Assembly (NCBI RefSeq): GCF_900172275.1
Contig: NZ_FWFT01000002.1
Coordinates: 682,001 to 746,000 of the forward strand
From: Pseudooctadecabacter jejudonensis
Lineage (GTDB): Bacteria; Pseudomonadota; Alphaproteobacteria; Rhodobacterales; Rhodobacteraceae
Reading direction: 5' to 3'
DNA length: 64,000 bases
Within the stretch, counting starts at the first letter, position 1; each line of letters begins with the position of its first letter. Under the pieces are notes generated by a model, which saw only the letters and a list, made by a program, of their open reading frames with translations, was not told where the DNA came from and ran no database searches. Positions 27,397 to 36,564 of this stretch are shown here, piece by piece. The position numbers and the translations under genes are program-made.

Positions 27397-28404
27397 ATGG
27401 CAAAAATTCTGCTGACAGGCGGCGCAGGTTATATTGGGTCACACACCTATCTGGCACTTGTTGAGGCCGGGTTTGAGGTTGTGATTTTCGACAACTTTTC
27501 AAACGCCAAACAGGACGTGCCGGCACGGCTGCAGGATATCACTGGTGGATTGGTCCATGTGTTCGAAGGCGATGTTCTGAACCCTGAGGATATGCGTGCC
27601 GTTTTTGATGCCCATGATTTCGAAGGTGTGGTTCATTTCGCGGCGAAAAAGGCTGTGGGCGAAAGCGTCGAAAAGCCTCTCGATTACATGCACACGAACG
27701 TGGGGGGGTTGCTGACGTTGCTGGCTGAGATGGACCGCGCAGATGTCCGCCGCATCGTGTTTTCCTCGTCGGCCACGGTTTATGGTGACACGGATATCCA
27801 GCCCATTCCGGAAGATCACGGGCGCACGCACACCTCCCCTTATGCGTTCACAAAGATCGCGGGGGAGCAGATATTGGAACAGCTGGATGACCGTTGGGCC
27901 GTGGGCATTCTGCGGTATTTCAACCCAGTCGGGGCCCATCGGTCCGCCATGATTGGTGAGGATCCGGCAGATATACCGAACAATCTGGTGCCTTATATCG
28001 CCAAGGTCGCAACGGGTGAGTTGGATCAACTGTCGGTGTTCGGCGACGACTATGACACCCCAGATGGCACCGGCGTGCGCGACTATATCCATGTCGAAGA
28101 TCTGGCAGAGGGGCATGTGTTGTCGATCAAGACATTGATCGACACAGGCGACAGCCACACCGTCAATCTTGGCACGGGTGACGGGTCGTCTGTGCTGGAT
28201 GTGGTCCATGCCTATTCAAAGGCCTGCGGGGCCGATCTGGATTACCAAATCGCGCCACGCCGCGACGGGGACGTTGCCGTTTTGACCGCACGACCAGATC
28301 GCGCAAAGGCCCTGCTGGGGTTTGAGGCAAAACGCACCTTGGCCGACATGTGTCGGTCAAGCTGGGCGTGGGTCAGCGGCCAACGCCGCAACGATAAAGG
28401 TTAG
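27397..28404 (+). CDS. galE: UDP-glucose 4-epimerase
   Basis: A 335-residue cytosolic SDR-type enzyme interconverting UDP-glucose and UDP-galactose. GGAGYIGSH is the NAD-binding loop, SSSATVYG supplies the catalytic Ser/Thr, and YAFTK is the YxxxK dyad. The segments FNPVGAHRSAMIGED and VRDYIHVEDLAEGH are specific to GalE-type epimerases. The start is ATG 27397 (MAKILLTGG); the frame upstream overlaps the terminator zone and is ignored. It supplies galactose units for surface polysaccharides and may serve the cluster at 43-51 kb. Its stop shares two bases with the stop of the convergent alkB-like gene. Confidence 0.95.
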   Translation: MAKILLTGGAGYIGSHTYLALVEAGFEVVIFDNFSNAKQDVPARLQDITGGLVHVFEGDVLNPEDMRAVFDAHDFEGVVHFAAKKAVGESVEKPLDYMHTNVGGLLTLLAEMDRADVRRIVFSSSATVYGDTDIQPIPEDHGRTHTSPYAFTKIAGEQILEQLDDRWAVGILRYFNPVGAHRSAMIGEDPADIPNNLVPYIAKVATGELDQLSVFGDDYDTPDGTGVRDYIHVEDLAEGHVLSIKTLIDTGDSHTVNLGTGDGSSVLDVVHAYSKACGADLDYQIAPRRDGDVAVLTARPDRAKALLGFEAKRTLADMCRSSWAWVSGQRRNDKG

Positions 28405-29549
28405 CGCGGCATTGGATTGGTGGCGGCCTTATAGGGCGCCCAATCCTCAATCTCTGGGTAGTATTGTTTGCGCCATGCGCGCACCCGCGGGTTCATCACG
28501 CGCCGCCAGACCGGCGGCATCATCGCGGCCATGGTCATGATGGGGTAGCCGTATGGCAGCTGCGGCGCTTCGTTCTGGTCATAGGTTTGCAGCAGCGGAA
28601 AGCGCCGGTCTGGTTTGTAGTGATGATCGCTGTGACGTTGCAGGTTGATCAGCAGCCAGTTGGACGCCAGCTGGCTGGCGTTCCACGAATGATGTGGTTT
28701 GACGTGTTCGTATTTGCCGTCGCCAAGATGTTTGCGGGTCAGGCCGTAATGTTCGACGTAGTTCACCAGCTCAAGCTGCCAGATGGCGATGAAGGCCTGC
28801 CAGGCGAACAGGCCAAGCCCGATCCAGCCGCCGATCAGCACCGCCAAGGTCAGCATGCCCAACTGCAGCGCGGCATATTTCCAAAACGGGTTGCTGCGGT
28901 CGTGCCATGGGAGTTTTTTGCGGGCCAGCATCGCGGCCTCTGCCTTGAACGCCGACACCGGCTGTTGGCGGAGAACACGGGGGAAATATCGGTGGAAGCC
29001 TTCGTTGTAGCGCGCGGTCACCGGATCACGCGGCGTGGCGACATAGCGGTGATGCACCAGAAGGTGTTCACTGCGGAAGTGTGAATAAAGAACCATCGCC
29101 AAAAGAATATCGCCCATCCAGCGTTCCAGTTTCGGGCGCTGATGGCACAATTCATGCGCATAGGTGATGCCAATGGTGCCGGAGATGACACCGATGCCAA
29201 AGAACAGGCCGAACATCTCAAGGCCGGACAAATGGCCGGAGGCGGTAACGTACCACAAGATCCCGAACAGCGTGATGAACTGCAGCGGCGCCCAGACGAT
29301 TGTGATGGCGCGATACCAAAACAGGTCTTCTTCCGGGGTCTCAAGATCTGCATTTTCTTCATATGTGCCGGCGAGGGCATCAATGGCCGAAAACAAATAC
29401 CATGTTGCCACCGGCAACAGCAGGACAGTCCAACCGCCCACAATCGCCCCGAACCACGCCAGCGGGATCAGTGCGGCGGACAGCCAAAACGGGGCCGCAC
29501 GGCTGATGTGGGCCATTTTGGATTGGGATACGATCGGAAATGATGTCAT
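28401..29549 (-). CDS. AlkB-type integral-membrane alkane/fatty hydroxylase
   Basis: A 382-residue diiron monooxygenase with about six hydrophobic helices. All the histidine boxes of the AlkB family are present: HELCHQ (132-137), EHLLVHH (161-167), NYVEHYGL (263-270) and LQRHSDHH (303-310). The first box differs from the classical HELGHK by Cys and Gln. The family hydroxylates terminal methyl groups using electrons from rubredoxin; no rubredoxin, rubredoxin reductase or alkS-type regulator is nearby. The start is ATG 29549, with AAGGA about 9 bases upstream. It follows mutY by 49 bases on the same strand. Alkane is the default substrate guess, but the box differences leave this open. Confidence 0.85.
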   Translation of the reverse strand: MTSFPIVSQSKMAHISRAAPFWLSAALIPLAWFGAIVGGWTVLLLPVATWYLFSAIDALAGTYEENADLETPEEDLFWYRAITIVWAPLQFITLFGILWYVTASGHLSGLEMFGLFFGIGVISGTIGITYAHELCHQRPKLERWMGDILLAMVLYSHFRSEHLLVHHRYVATPRDPVTARYNEGFHRYFPRVLRQQPVSAFKAEAAMLARKKLPWHDRSNPFWKYAALQLGMLTLAVLIGGWIGLGLFAWQAFIAIWQLELVNYVEHYGLTRKHLGDGKYEHVKPHHSWNASQLASNWLLINLQRHSDHHYKPDRRFPLLQTYDQNEAPQLPYGYPIMTMAAMMPPVWRRVMNPRVRAWRKQYYPEIEDWAPYKAATNPMPR

Positions 29550-29598
29550 CGGCGTCGTCCTTAAGCTGGGGTGTAGCATACGGACGGCGGGCCTATTC

Positions 29599-30657
29599 TC
29601 AAACCTGCCGTAGCGTCGCAGCCGCCAGATTGTAGGCCTTTTGCATCACCGTGGGCAGCGCAGAGGGGGTAAAGTCGGCCTCAGGAATGAATGCCCCACG
29701 ATTTGGGGCGGTGTTTTGGGGCACTTTGGCCGTCTGGACAGACAGAATCAGATGAAAGTGCGTGAATGTATGGCGGGCCGGTTCGTTCAACGTGTCCCAT
29801 GTGGCGTCCATGGGCGGTGCAGGATCTGGCGTGTCTGACCAATCGGTTGTGGGCCAGCCCAGCATGCCGCCCAAAAGGCCCTTGTCCGGTCGCGTCTCCA
29901 GCAGCCACGCGCCATCCGCGCGGCGGGCGATATAGGCGGTGCCATACCGCGTCGGTTTCGGTTTTTTGGGTGTTTTCCTCGGCAATTCCAGCTGCGTGCC
30001 TGCGGTCTGGGCGTCGCAGTTTGGCCGCACAGGGCAAATGCCGCAGGCAGGGGATTTCGGGGTGCAGATCGTGGCCCCCAGATCCATCACGGCCTGCGCA
30101 TAATCGCCAGGTCTACTGTGCGATGTATGCTGTTCTGCATAGGACATCAGCACCGGTTTGGCCGCGGGCAAGGGGGTGTGTTCGTCGTAAAGCCGCGCCA
30201 TGACCCGTTCGACATTGCCATCCAGGACAGTCGCAGGCACATCAAAGGCGATCGAGGCGATCGCCGCGGCGGTATAGGGCCCGATTCCAGGCAGGGCGAT
30301 CAAACCTTCGTAGGTTTGTGGAAAGGCACCCCCATGATCGGCCACCACCGCCCGCGCGCATTTCAGGAGATTGCGGGCGCGGGCGTAGTAGCCAAGGCCC
30401 GCCCAGGCCGCCATGACGTCCGCGTCCTCAGCTGCCGCCAAATCTGCCACAGTGGGCCAAATGCCTGTGAATTTGCGGTGGTAGTCGCGTACAGCAGCGA
30501 CGGTTGTTTGCTGCAACATGACCTCTGACAGCCAGACGGCATAGGGGTCTGGCCGCACGCCCGCGCGTTTGTCCGCAGGCATTACGCGCCATGGCATTTC
30601 GCGGGCATGGACGTCGTACCAATCCAGTAACGCGGAAGTGACCGATGTTTTCCCCAA
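29599..30657 (-). CDS. mutY: A/G-specific adenine DNA glycosylase
   Basis: Removes adenine mispaired with 8-oxoguanine. The 352-residue protein has the catalytic Glu in SEVMLQQT (E45), the helix-hairpin-helix LPGIGPYTA, the catalytic Asp in LDGNVERV (D146), the 4Fe-4S cluster cysteines C198-x6-C205-x2-C208-x5-C214, and a C-terminal NUDIX-like domain for 8-oxoG recognition. The start is TTG at 30657, with AAAGGA about 8 bases upstream; no ATG is available before the conserved WY..REMPWR region. It is divergent from the DUF721 gene. Confidence 0.95.
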   Translation of the reverse strand: MGKTSVTSALLDWYDVHAREMPWRVMPADKRAGVRPDPYAVWLSEVMLQQTTVAAVRDYHRKFTGIWPTVADLAAAEDADVMAAWAGLGYYARARNLLKCARAVVADHGGAFPQTYEGLIALPGIGPYTAAAIASIAFDVPATVLDGNVERVMARLYDEHTPLPAAKPVLMSYAEQHTSHSRPGDYAQAVMDLGATICTPKSPACGICPVRPNCDAQTAGTQLELPRKTPKKPKPTRYGTAYIARRADGAWLLETRPDKGLLGGMLGWPTTDWSDTPDPAPPMDATWDTLNEPARHTFTHFHLILSVQTAKVPQNTAPNRGAFIPEADFTPSALPTVMQKAYNLAAATLRQV

Positions 30658-30724
30658 GTTATCGTTCCTTTGGCTGCGGTTTCACTGGCGCTGATCTGCC
30701 TAACCTTTAAAATAAAGCGCAACG

Positions 30725-31240
30725 ATGAAACAGCCACGTTCCTATAGCACCAAGCGGGGATTCTCTCGCGCAGCGTCCCTGATGCAGAAAAGCATTCGGG
30801 GCGCGACGGAGACCCGTGGCTTTGCGCAGACCCGCGTTTTGACCCACTGGGCCGAGATCGTGGGGGAGGCCACGGCCAAGATCGCCCATCCCGTTGATGT
30901 CAGTTATGCCAAGGGCGGGTTCGGAGCCACGCTGACGGTTCTGACTTCAGGCGCGCAGGCCCCGATGCTTGAGATGCAAAAGGAACAGATCCGCGAAAAG
31001 GTGAACGCCTGCTATGGCTACAATGCCATCGCGCGGATCCGTATTACCCAAACCGCGCGGACCGGTTTTGCAGAAGGCCAGCTGGCCTTCGATCATGGCC
31101 CAACGCGCGCCAAAGGCCCCGCGCCTGAGGCGCGGGCCAAGGCGCAACATGTCGCCGCACCCGTTGAAAATGAAGAATTGCGTCTTGCGCTTGAGGCGCT
31201 GGGGGCCAATGTCATCACCAAACGTCCAACTGACACCTGA
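30725..31240 (+). CDS. DUF721 (DciA-like) protein
   Basis: A 171-residue protein of the DUF721 family. DciA, the best-known member, helps load the replicative helicase DnaB in bacteria without DnaC. The conserved part is residues about 15-110, with WAEIVGEATAKIAHPVDVSY and the TVLTSGAQAPMLEMQKEQI stretch, a KH-like fold. The rest (about 125-171) is an Ala/Pro-rich and acidic tail. The mutY gene is divergent across 67 bases and a DsbA-like gene follows after 9 bases, the usual order in Rhodobacterales. The helicase-loading role is inferred from family. Confidence 0.85.
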   Translation: MKQPRSYSTKRGFSRAASLMQKSIRGATETRGFAQTRVLTHWAEIVGEATAKIAHPVDVSYAKGGFGATLTVLTSGAQAPMLEMQKEQIREKVNACYGYNAIARIRITQTARTGFAEGQLAFDHGPTRAKGPAPEARAKAQHVAAPVENEELRLALEALGANVITKRPTDT

Positions 31241-31249
31241 GGGGTCCCA

Positions 31250-31906
31250 ATGAATAAATCTGTACTTGCGTCTGTGGCGGTGGTTGCCGTCGTTGCCATC
31301 GCCGGCGGTGCCTATTTTATGAACCAGCCGTCTGCGGCCTCTGATGTTGTAGCGGATGCCGAGCGCCCGCAGTTTGACGTGGTCGATATGGCGCAGGGCA
31401 ATCCCGATGCGCCGGTGACTGTCATTGAATACGCGTCCTACACCTGCCCGCATTGTGCATCGTTTCATGCCAATCAGTACCAGCAGATTAAGGAAAACTA
31501 CATCGACACGGATCAGATCCAATTCATCTACCGTGAGGTGTATTTCGACCAACCCGGCCTGTGGGCGTCCATGGTGGCACGGTGTGGCGGTGAGATGCGG
31601 TTCTTCGGGATCTCCAACATTCTGTATGAAACCCAACAGGAATGGGCCCGTCAGGAAAGCGGTGAGGCGATTGCGGCTTCCTTGCGCAATATCGGGAAAA
31701 TTGCGGGACTCAGCGACGAAGAACTCGACGCCTGCATGAGCGATGGTGACACCGCGCAAGAGCTGATGGCCTGGTATCGGTCTAACGCTGAACTGGATGA
31801 TGTGACGAGTACGCCAACATTCATCATCAACGGTGAAAAGTATTCGAACATGAATTACGCGGATTTTGCAGCCGTTCTGGATGAAAAGATCGCCGAAGCG
31901 AACTGA
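31250..31906 (+). CDS. DsbA-family thiol:disulfide oxidoreductase
   Basis: A 218-residue periplasmic thioredoxin-fold protein. An N-terminal hydrophobic segment (about 5-22) acts as signal or anchor. The active site is YTCPHCASFH, with C66 and C69 (CPHC, as in E. coli DsbA). A TPTFIINGEKYS segment near the C terminus carries the cis-Pro. It could introduce disulfides into exported proteins; several secreted proteins in this window have paired cysteines. It follows the DUF721 gene by 9 bases and converges on lpxK. Confidence 0.9.
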   Translation: MNKSVLASVAVVAVVAIAGGAYFMNQPSAASDVVADAERPQFDVVDMAQGNPDAPVTVIEYASYTCPHCASFHANQYQQIKENYIDTDQIQFIYREVYFDQPGLWASMVARCGGEMRFFGISNILYETQQEWARQESGEAIAASLRNIGKIAGLSDEELDACMSDGDTAQELMAWYRSNAELDDVTSTPTFIINGEKYSNMNYADFAAVLDEKIAEAN

Positions 31907-31929
31907 TCATCTGAAGACGTGGACGTTGA

Positions 31930-32916
31930 TCAATCGCGGCGCCTAAGCAGTGCCGCGATTTTTGTATCCAGGGGGTCCCAGTCTTCGACCATCAGGCGCA
32001 CGGGGATGGTTGTCACTTTGGTTCGAAAGGTGGCGGGCAGACGCACGGCGTCTTTCTCGGTCGTGACCATGTGCAGGCCACGGGCCTTCGCCTCGACCTC
32101 CAGCCGGTTCAGCAGCGTGTCGGTCAGCGGTTGATGATCATCGAGGGCCTCGCCCCGAACAACGTTGGCCCCCATAGCTTTCAAGGTGGCAAAGAACTTC
32201 TCTGGGTGGCCGATGCCAGCGAAGGCCAGCACCGGTAATCCGTCAAGCGGCATACCCGTCGGCAACGGGTCGAGTTGCCCATTGAGACGCGGACACGTGG
32301 CGGGCAGGTCAGGCTGAAACCTGTCGCGGGCGTGCTTTGGGCCAATGACCAACAGGGCATCAGCGCGCGCAAGACCCACGGCCGCCGGTTCACGCAAAGG
32401 TCCGGCGGGCAACACGCGGCCGTTGCCGAACCCTTTGACAGCATCGACCACAACGAGGTTCAAGTCTTTATGAACCGACGGGTTCTGAAACCCGTCATCC
32501 AGCAAAATGACATCCGCGCCTGCGCGTTCGGCGGCCTGCACCCCCGCCGCGCGGTCTTTGGCGACATGGGTTGGGGCAAAGGCCGCCAGCAACAACGGCT
32601 CATCCCCCACCTGGTCTGCGTCGTGTGTTCTGGGGTCCACCGCCACAGGGCCCTCTAGGCTGCCACCGTATCCACGGCTGACCACGTGAACCGCAAACCC
32701 TTGTTCGGTCAGGCGCTGACATAGGGCGATTGTGGTGGGTGTTTTTCCAGTCCCGCCCGCATTGATGTTGCCGACACAAATAACCGGCACCTTCGCGCGA
32801 TAATCGGGCCGCTTTTTCACCCGTGCCGCTGTGGCGCGTGCATAAAGGGCCGCCAAGGGTTGCAGCATCAAGGCCCGAAGGCTGCGGGGTTTATACCAAA
32901 ACAGCGGAGGCTTCAT
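31930..32916 (-). CDS. lpxK: Tetraacyldisaccharide 4'-kinase
   Basis: Phosphorylates the 4' position of the lipid A disaccharide precursor at the inner membrane. The 328-residue protein begins [24 protein letters not shown], the family's membrane-associated N-terminal helix, followed by the P-loop [17 protein letters not shown] (about 47-63) and SRGYGG, with DDGFQNP further on, all diagnostic of LpxK. The ATG overlaps the stop of the waaA-like gene (ATGA). It is the last gene of the five-gene envelope series. Confidence 0.96.
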   Translation of the reverse strand: MKPPLFWYKPRSLRALMLQPLAALYARATAARVKKRPDYRAKVPVICVGNINAGGTGKTPTTIALCQRLTEQGFAVHVVSRGYGGSLEGPVAVDPRTHDADQVGDEPLLLAAFAPTHVAKDRAAGVQAAERAGADVILLDDGFQNPSVHKDLNLVVVDAVKGFGNGRVLPAGPLREPAAVGLARADALLVIGPKHARDRFQPDLPATCPRLNGQLDPLPTGMPLDGLPVLAFAGIGHPEKFFATLKAMGANVVRGEALDDHQPLTDTLLNRLEVEAKARGLHMVTTEKDAVRLPATFRTKVTTIPVRLMVEDWDPLDTKIAALLRRRD

Positions 32917-34043
32917 CGTTGGCGTCCTTGTGCAGTGTCGGCGTGGGTGATCGCCGCCTCAATCAGGCCGTTGATCAAGTCTGAGGATTTTGTGATTTCC
33001 TCCCACCCTGCAAACGCCATGCGCGCTGTTTGTTCCGGTGACAGCAGCGACCCGACCGCGATCCCAAGTTCTGAAGCGGTGCGGATTTCCCGCGAGGCTT
33101 CGACGCTGCTGAGGCGATCAAACCGGGCGACGTGAGGGGATTTGTGTGGGCCATGAACGACTGCCGATCCCAAAATGATCTGCTCAAAAGGAGAGGCGGC
33201 GGGGCCGTGGCCGTTCAAAGTGCCTCCAATGAAGGTGAGCGGCGCGACGCGGGACCATAGGCCGATCTCTCCCTCCAGATCGGTAACATAGGCTTGCATG
33301 TCCATATCGGGGTCGTCCCCATCTGACCTCAGGCCGGTTTTCAGGCCAGCCTCTCGAAGGGTGGTGGCAACCTCTGGTCCACTGTCTAAATCACGCGGGG
33401 TGAGCACCAGCAACATCCGGTGGCTCTTGCGGCTGGCGGCCAGGTGGGCGGCGGCCATATCTTTGACTTCGGATCCGGTGACATGAGACGCGTGCCACAG
33501 GGGGCGCGACTGCATCGCCTCAACCATGACCGTGAACTCATTGGCGTCGTATGTCAGGGGTATCGGATCTTCGAGGATCGGACCCGTCGCGCGGACCTTT
33601 TCAGGCGCAACACCGCCTCGCCGCAGACGCGTGGCCGTTGCGCCGTCCGCCGTTAAAATCAGGTCGAACGCCTGAACAGCGGCCTTGGCCGCGCCGGGGA
33701 TCCAGCGGGACGTGCCTGCAATGATCCCGTCCACTTGCGCATTGATCAGTGTTGCTGGAATGGCCGCGGCCGCGACACTGCGCAAAAGGGCGGGGCGCAA
33801 GGGGCCCCCGTTCCAGATCAAAGACCGAGGTTCGTTTGCATCCAGAAAGGCCCGCGCCCGTGTGGGGCTGTCGGCTGGCAGGTCTTGCAGTGTCACCGAG
33901 CCGGGCAGATCCGTCAGCGTCGCCAGAAAATCCATTGCGCCCGTCAGCAAGATTTCGACGCCATCGGATTGATCGACAAGACGTTGAACCAGCGACACCG
34001 TCGAAGGTGTGGCCGCAGCGTCGCCGCAATGAACCCAGATCAA
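32913..34043 (-). CDS. waaA: Kdo transferase-like glycosyltransferase with altered active site
   Basis: Resembles 3-deoxy-D-manno-octulosonic acid transferase (WaaA/KdtA), which adds Kdo to lipid IVA. The 376-residue protein has the two-domain layout: IWVH at the start matches the family's IWxHxxSVGE, LINAQVDG the linker region, and [27 protein letters not shown] the C-terminal sugar-nucleotide site. The normal SVGE catalytic motif reads CGDAAAT (about 6-12), the ESExWP motif reads NGGPLRP (about 78-84), and the usual N-terminal membrane anchor is missing. The start is TTG 34043; a stop lies seven codons upstream, so no longer N terminus is possible. It is coupled to lpxK. The gene symbol is by position and similarity; activity is uncertain. 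Confidence 0.75.
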   Translation of the reverse strand: MIWVHCGDAAATPSTVSLVQRLVDQSDGVEILLTGAMDFLATLTDLPGSVTLQDLPADSPTRARAFLDANEPRSLIWNGGPLRPALLRSVAAAAIPATLINAQVDGIIAGTSRWIPGAAKAAVQAFDLILTADGATATRLRRGGVAPEKVRATGPILEDPIPLTYDANEFTVMVEAMQSRPLWHASHVTGSEVKDMAAAHLAASRKSHRMLLVLTPRDLDSGPEVATTLREAGLKTGLRSDGDDPDMDMQAYVTDLEGEIGLWSRVAPLTFIGGTLNGHGPAASPFEQIILGSAVVHGPHKSPHVARFDRLSSVEASREIRTASELGIAVGSLLSPEQTARMAFAGWEEITKSSDLINGLIEAAITHADTAQGRQR

Positions 34044-34058
34044 CGGTCCGTGCCTGAC

Positions 34059-34304
34059 TTAGCCCAGTTCTTCGGTGGACGACGCGGGCTGTTCTTCATC
34101 CCGCAGACGGTGGATGTGGGCGATGAAATAGCGCATGTGCGCATTATCAACCGTGCGCTGGGCTTCGGCCTTCCATGCGTTGAACGCGGCTTCATAGTTG
34201 GGGAACATGCCAACGATATGGATGTCATCGACGTCCTTGAAGGCGTTCTTGGTTGGATCAATGAGTTCGCCGCCGAACACAAGATGAAGACGCTGCTGGG
34301 ACAT
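34059..34304 (-). CDS. DUF4170 family small protein
   Basis: An 81-residue cytosolic protein: a beta-strand (LHLVFGGEL), a short linker, then HIVGMFPNYEAAFNAWKAEAQRTVDNAHMRYFIAHIHRL, which is the whole conserved family. Function unknown. It recurs between cysQ/pmbA and waaA in Rhodobacterales, which suggests a link to envelope or lipid A assembly. AAAGG lies about 8 bases before its ATG. The waaA-like gene follows after 15 bases. Confidence 0.82.
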   Translation of the reverse strand: MSQQRLHLVFGGELIDPTKNAFKDVDDIHIVGMFPNYEAAFNAWKAEAQRTVDNAHMRYFIAHIHRLRDEEQPASSTEELG

Positions 34305-34385
34305 GGGGGCACCTTTGGCTAATGGGTTTGGCCCGACTTTAGGGCTTTGCGGATGGGGGGTAAAGGAAGGTCGCGCGCGGGCCCG

Positions 34386-35150
34386 CTAGGCCAAGGCGGC
34401 GATGATTTGATCATGGATCCCGCCTGCGGCGACCATGCCGTTGATCTGCGGGTGGTCGTTGTTGAACTGTGGCGCGTGCCCGTCTTTGGTTGTGGCTTTG
34501 CCGCCTGCTTCGTCCACAATTAGGGCACCCGCTGCCACGTCCCACTCCCATGTGGGCCGGAATGTCAGCATGCCGTCAAAACGCCCTTCGGCCACAAGCG
34601 CCAGACGAAACGCCAAGGACGACCGGAAGGTCCGTTTGAACGGGGGCACGCCCGCGCGCCAGTGTTTTGGATCAACGGTGGGTTTGGTGGTTAGCAACGT
34701 GGCATCGGACATCGGTTTGTCCGATTGGGCGGTCAAGGTGACGCCGTTCAAGGTCGCCCCTTCACCCAAGGCCGCCGCATAAAGCGCATCCCGAATGGGC
34801 AAATAGACCACAGCCGCGACTGGACGTCCGTTTTCGACAACGGCGAGGGAGTGCGCCCAGTCGCGGCTGCCCTCGATAAAGGCGCGGGTGCCGTCAATGG
34901 GGTCTACGATGAACTGACGGTCTGTCTTTTGTCGTGCTTTGCCGTCCTCTGTTTCCTCGGACAGCCAGCCATAGTCTGGGCGGGCAGCTTGCAAATCTGC
35001 CTCCAACTGGCGGTTCACGTGCAAATCCGCCTCGGTCACGGGGCCTTGGCCGCCCGACTTTTCCCAAACCTCGGGTGCGGCGTTGAAATAGCGTTTTGCG
35101 ATGTCACCCGCTGTTCGGGCGGCATCGATCAAAAGGTCAAGATCACGCAC
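34386..35150 (-). CDS. cysQ: 3'(2'),5'-bisphosphate nucleotidase / inositol monophosphatase family
   Basis: A 254-residue magnesium-dependent phosphatase that probably recycles 3'-phosphoadenosine 5'-phosphate. Motifs are GPVTEADL, WLSEETEDG (metal-binding Glu), FIVDPIDGTRAFI (the DPIDGT motif) and the C-terminal WEWDVAAGALIVDEAGG. The start is GTG 35150, which overlaps the pmbA stop by 8 bases; the first methionine in frame is internal. It belongs to the envelope series pmbA-cysQ-DUF4170-waaA-lpxK. Inositol or other sugar phosphates are possible substrates. Confidence 0.87.
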   Translation of the reverse strand: MRDLDLLIDAARTAGDIAKRYFNAAPEVWEKSGGQGPVTEADLHVNRQLEADLQAARPDYGWLSEETEDGKARQKTDRQFIVDPIDGTRAFIEGSRDWAHSLAVVENGRPVAAVVYLPIRDALYAAALGEGATLNGVTLTAQSDKPMSDATLLTTKPTVDPKHWRAGVPPFKRTFRSSLAFRLALVAEGRFDGMLTFRPTWEWDVAAGALIVDEAGGKATTKDGHAPQFNNDHPQINGMVAAGGIHDQIIAALA

Positions 35151-36489
35151 CAGCCAGCGTCATCCCGTCAATCATCAGGCTTGGCACCACGCGGCTGAGG
35201 TGTGCGCGCGCATCGTTTGCGGGCACGATCCGGCCCAGCATATCCAGCAGATTGCCCGCGACGGTACATTCATTCACAGGGTAGGCAATTTCACCATTTT
35301 CTACCCAAAAACCAGAGGCCCCGCGTGAATAGTCGCCTGTGTTGGGGTTGATCGTCGACCCGATCATCGATGTGATCAACAGACCCGTCCCCATATCGCG
35401 CAACAGATCAGCCTGCGACTGCCGCCCTTGGGTCAGTGCCACGTGGGTGATGGACGGCGACGGCGGGCCGGAGGTTCCGCGCGCCGCGTTGCCGGTGCTT
35501 TGCAGCCCCAGTTTACGTGCTGTCGCCAAATCCAATGTCCAGCCGGTCAACACGCCTTTTTCGATGATCATCCGATCTGTTGTGGGCAGGCCTTCACCGT
35601 CAAACAAACGGGACCCGTAGGTGCGGGCACGGTGCGGTGTTTCGATCAGGTCAATGCCATCGGGCAAGATGCGTTCGCCGACCTTGTCCAGCAACCAAGA
35701 GGATCCGCGCGCGACGGCCGCCCCATTGCTGGCGGCCAGAACATGCCCAATTAACGACGACGAAATACGTTCATCAAAAACCACGGGGTAAGTGCCAGTT
35801 TGCGGTTTTCGCGCGCCCTGAAGGCGCACAGCCCGCTCGCCTGCGGTGCGGCCAATGTCGGCAGCGGCGCGACGATCTGCAAGATGGATGCGGCTGTCGT
35901 AATCGTAGTCACGTTCCATGCCCGCGCCACTGCCCGAAATCGCCACACAGCTGAGTGTCGATGCCGTCACTTCATACCCGCCAGAAAACCCGTTCGTTGC
36001 GGCAAGGTGGATTTTGCGGCGGCCATAGGCGGCGGTCGTGGAATCCATTTGCGCGACGCCATTGACGGACATCGCGGCGGCCTCGGCTTCGCGGGCTTGG
36101 TCTTCCATCCATGCGGGATCTGGTTCGGCTCTATCGTCCACCAGATCAAGCATGCCGGCGTCGATGTCCGTGGCAAGCTGGGCAGCATCGGCAATGCCCG
36201 CATGCGGATCATCGGGCGCTTCTTTTGCCATGGCGACGGCACGGGCAGCCATTTCTTCGATGGTCCGGTCAGATGTGTCAGAGGCGGAGACGTTGGCAGA
36301 CTTCTGACCAACAAAGACCCGCAGGCCAATGTCCGTCGCTTCGGACCGTTTGGCTTCTTCCAGAACGGAATTGCGCACATCAATGGAAATAGATGTCCCA
36401 TCGACAGCCAGCGCATCGGCGGCATCGGCGCCTGCAGATGTGGCGGCTGTGATAAGACGGTGGGTGAGATCGGCAAGCGATTGGGTCAT
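35143..36489 (-). CDS. pmbA: TldD/PmbA (TldE) family protease subunit
   Basis: A 448-residue cytosolic protein of the TldD/TldE family, which works as a heterodimer that degrades or matures modified peptides and unfolded chains. The PmbA/TldE half lacks the zinc-binding HExxxH, and none is seen here. GLRVFVGQKSANVSASDTSD near the N terminus and NGAAVARGSSWLLDK and RGASGFWVENGEIAYPVNECTVAGN in the second half are characteristic. AAAGGAAGTTCC precedes the ATG. The partner tldD is not in the window. Confidence 0.92.
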   Translation of the reverse strand: MTQSLADLTHRLITAATSAGADAADALAVDGTSISIDVRNSVLEEAKRSEATDIGLRVFVGQKSANVSASDTSDRTIEEMAARAVAMAKEAPDDPHAGIADAAQLATDIDAGMLDLVDDRAEPDPAWMEDQAREAEAAAMSVNGVAQMDSTTAAYGRRKIHLAATNGFSGGYEVTASTLSCVAISGSGAGMERDYDYDSRIHLADRRAAADIGRTAGERAVRLQGARKPQTGTYPVVFDERISSSLIGHVLAASNGAAVARGSSWLLDKVGERILPDGIDLIETPHRARTYGSRLFDGEGLPTTDRMIIEKGVLTGWTLDLATARKLGLQSTGNAARGTSGPPSPSITHVALTQGRQSQADLLRDMGTGLLITSMIGSTINPNTGDYSRGASGFWVENGEIAYPVNECTVAGNLLDMLGRIVPANDARAHLSRVVPSLMIDGMTLAGA

Positions 36490-36564
36490 GGAACTTCCTT
36501 TGCTTGCCAGCTGAGGTAGTCCGAGTTGCGGCGGCCCGCAAGGGTGGGCCGCCGCAAAGGTTGG

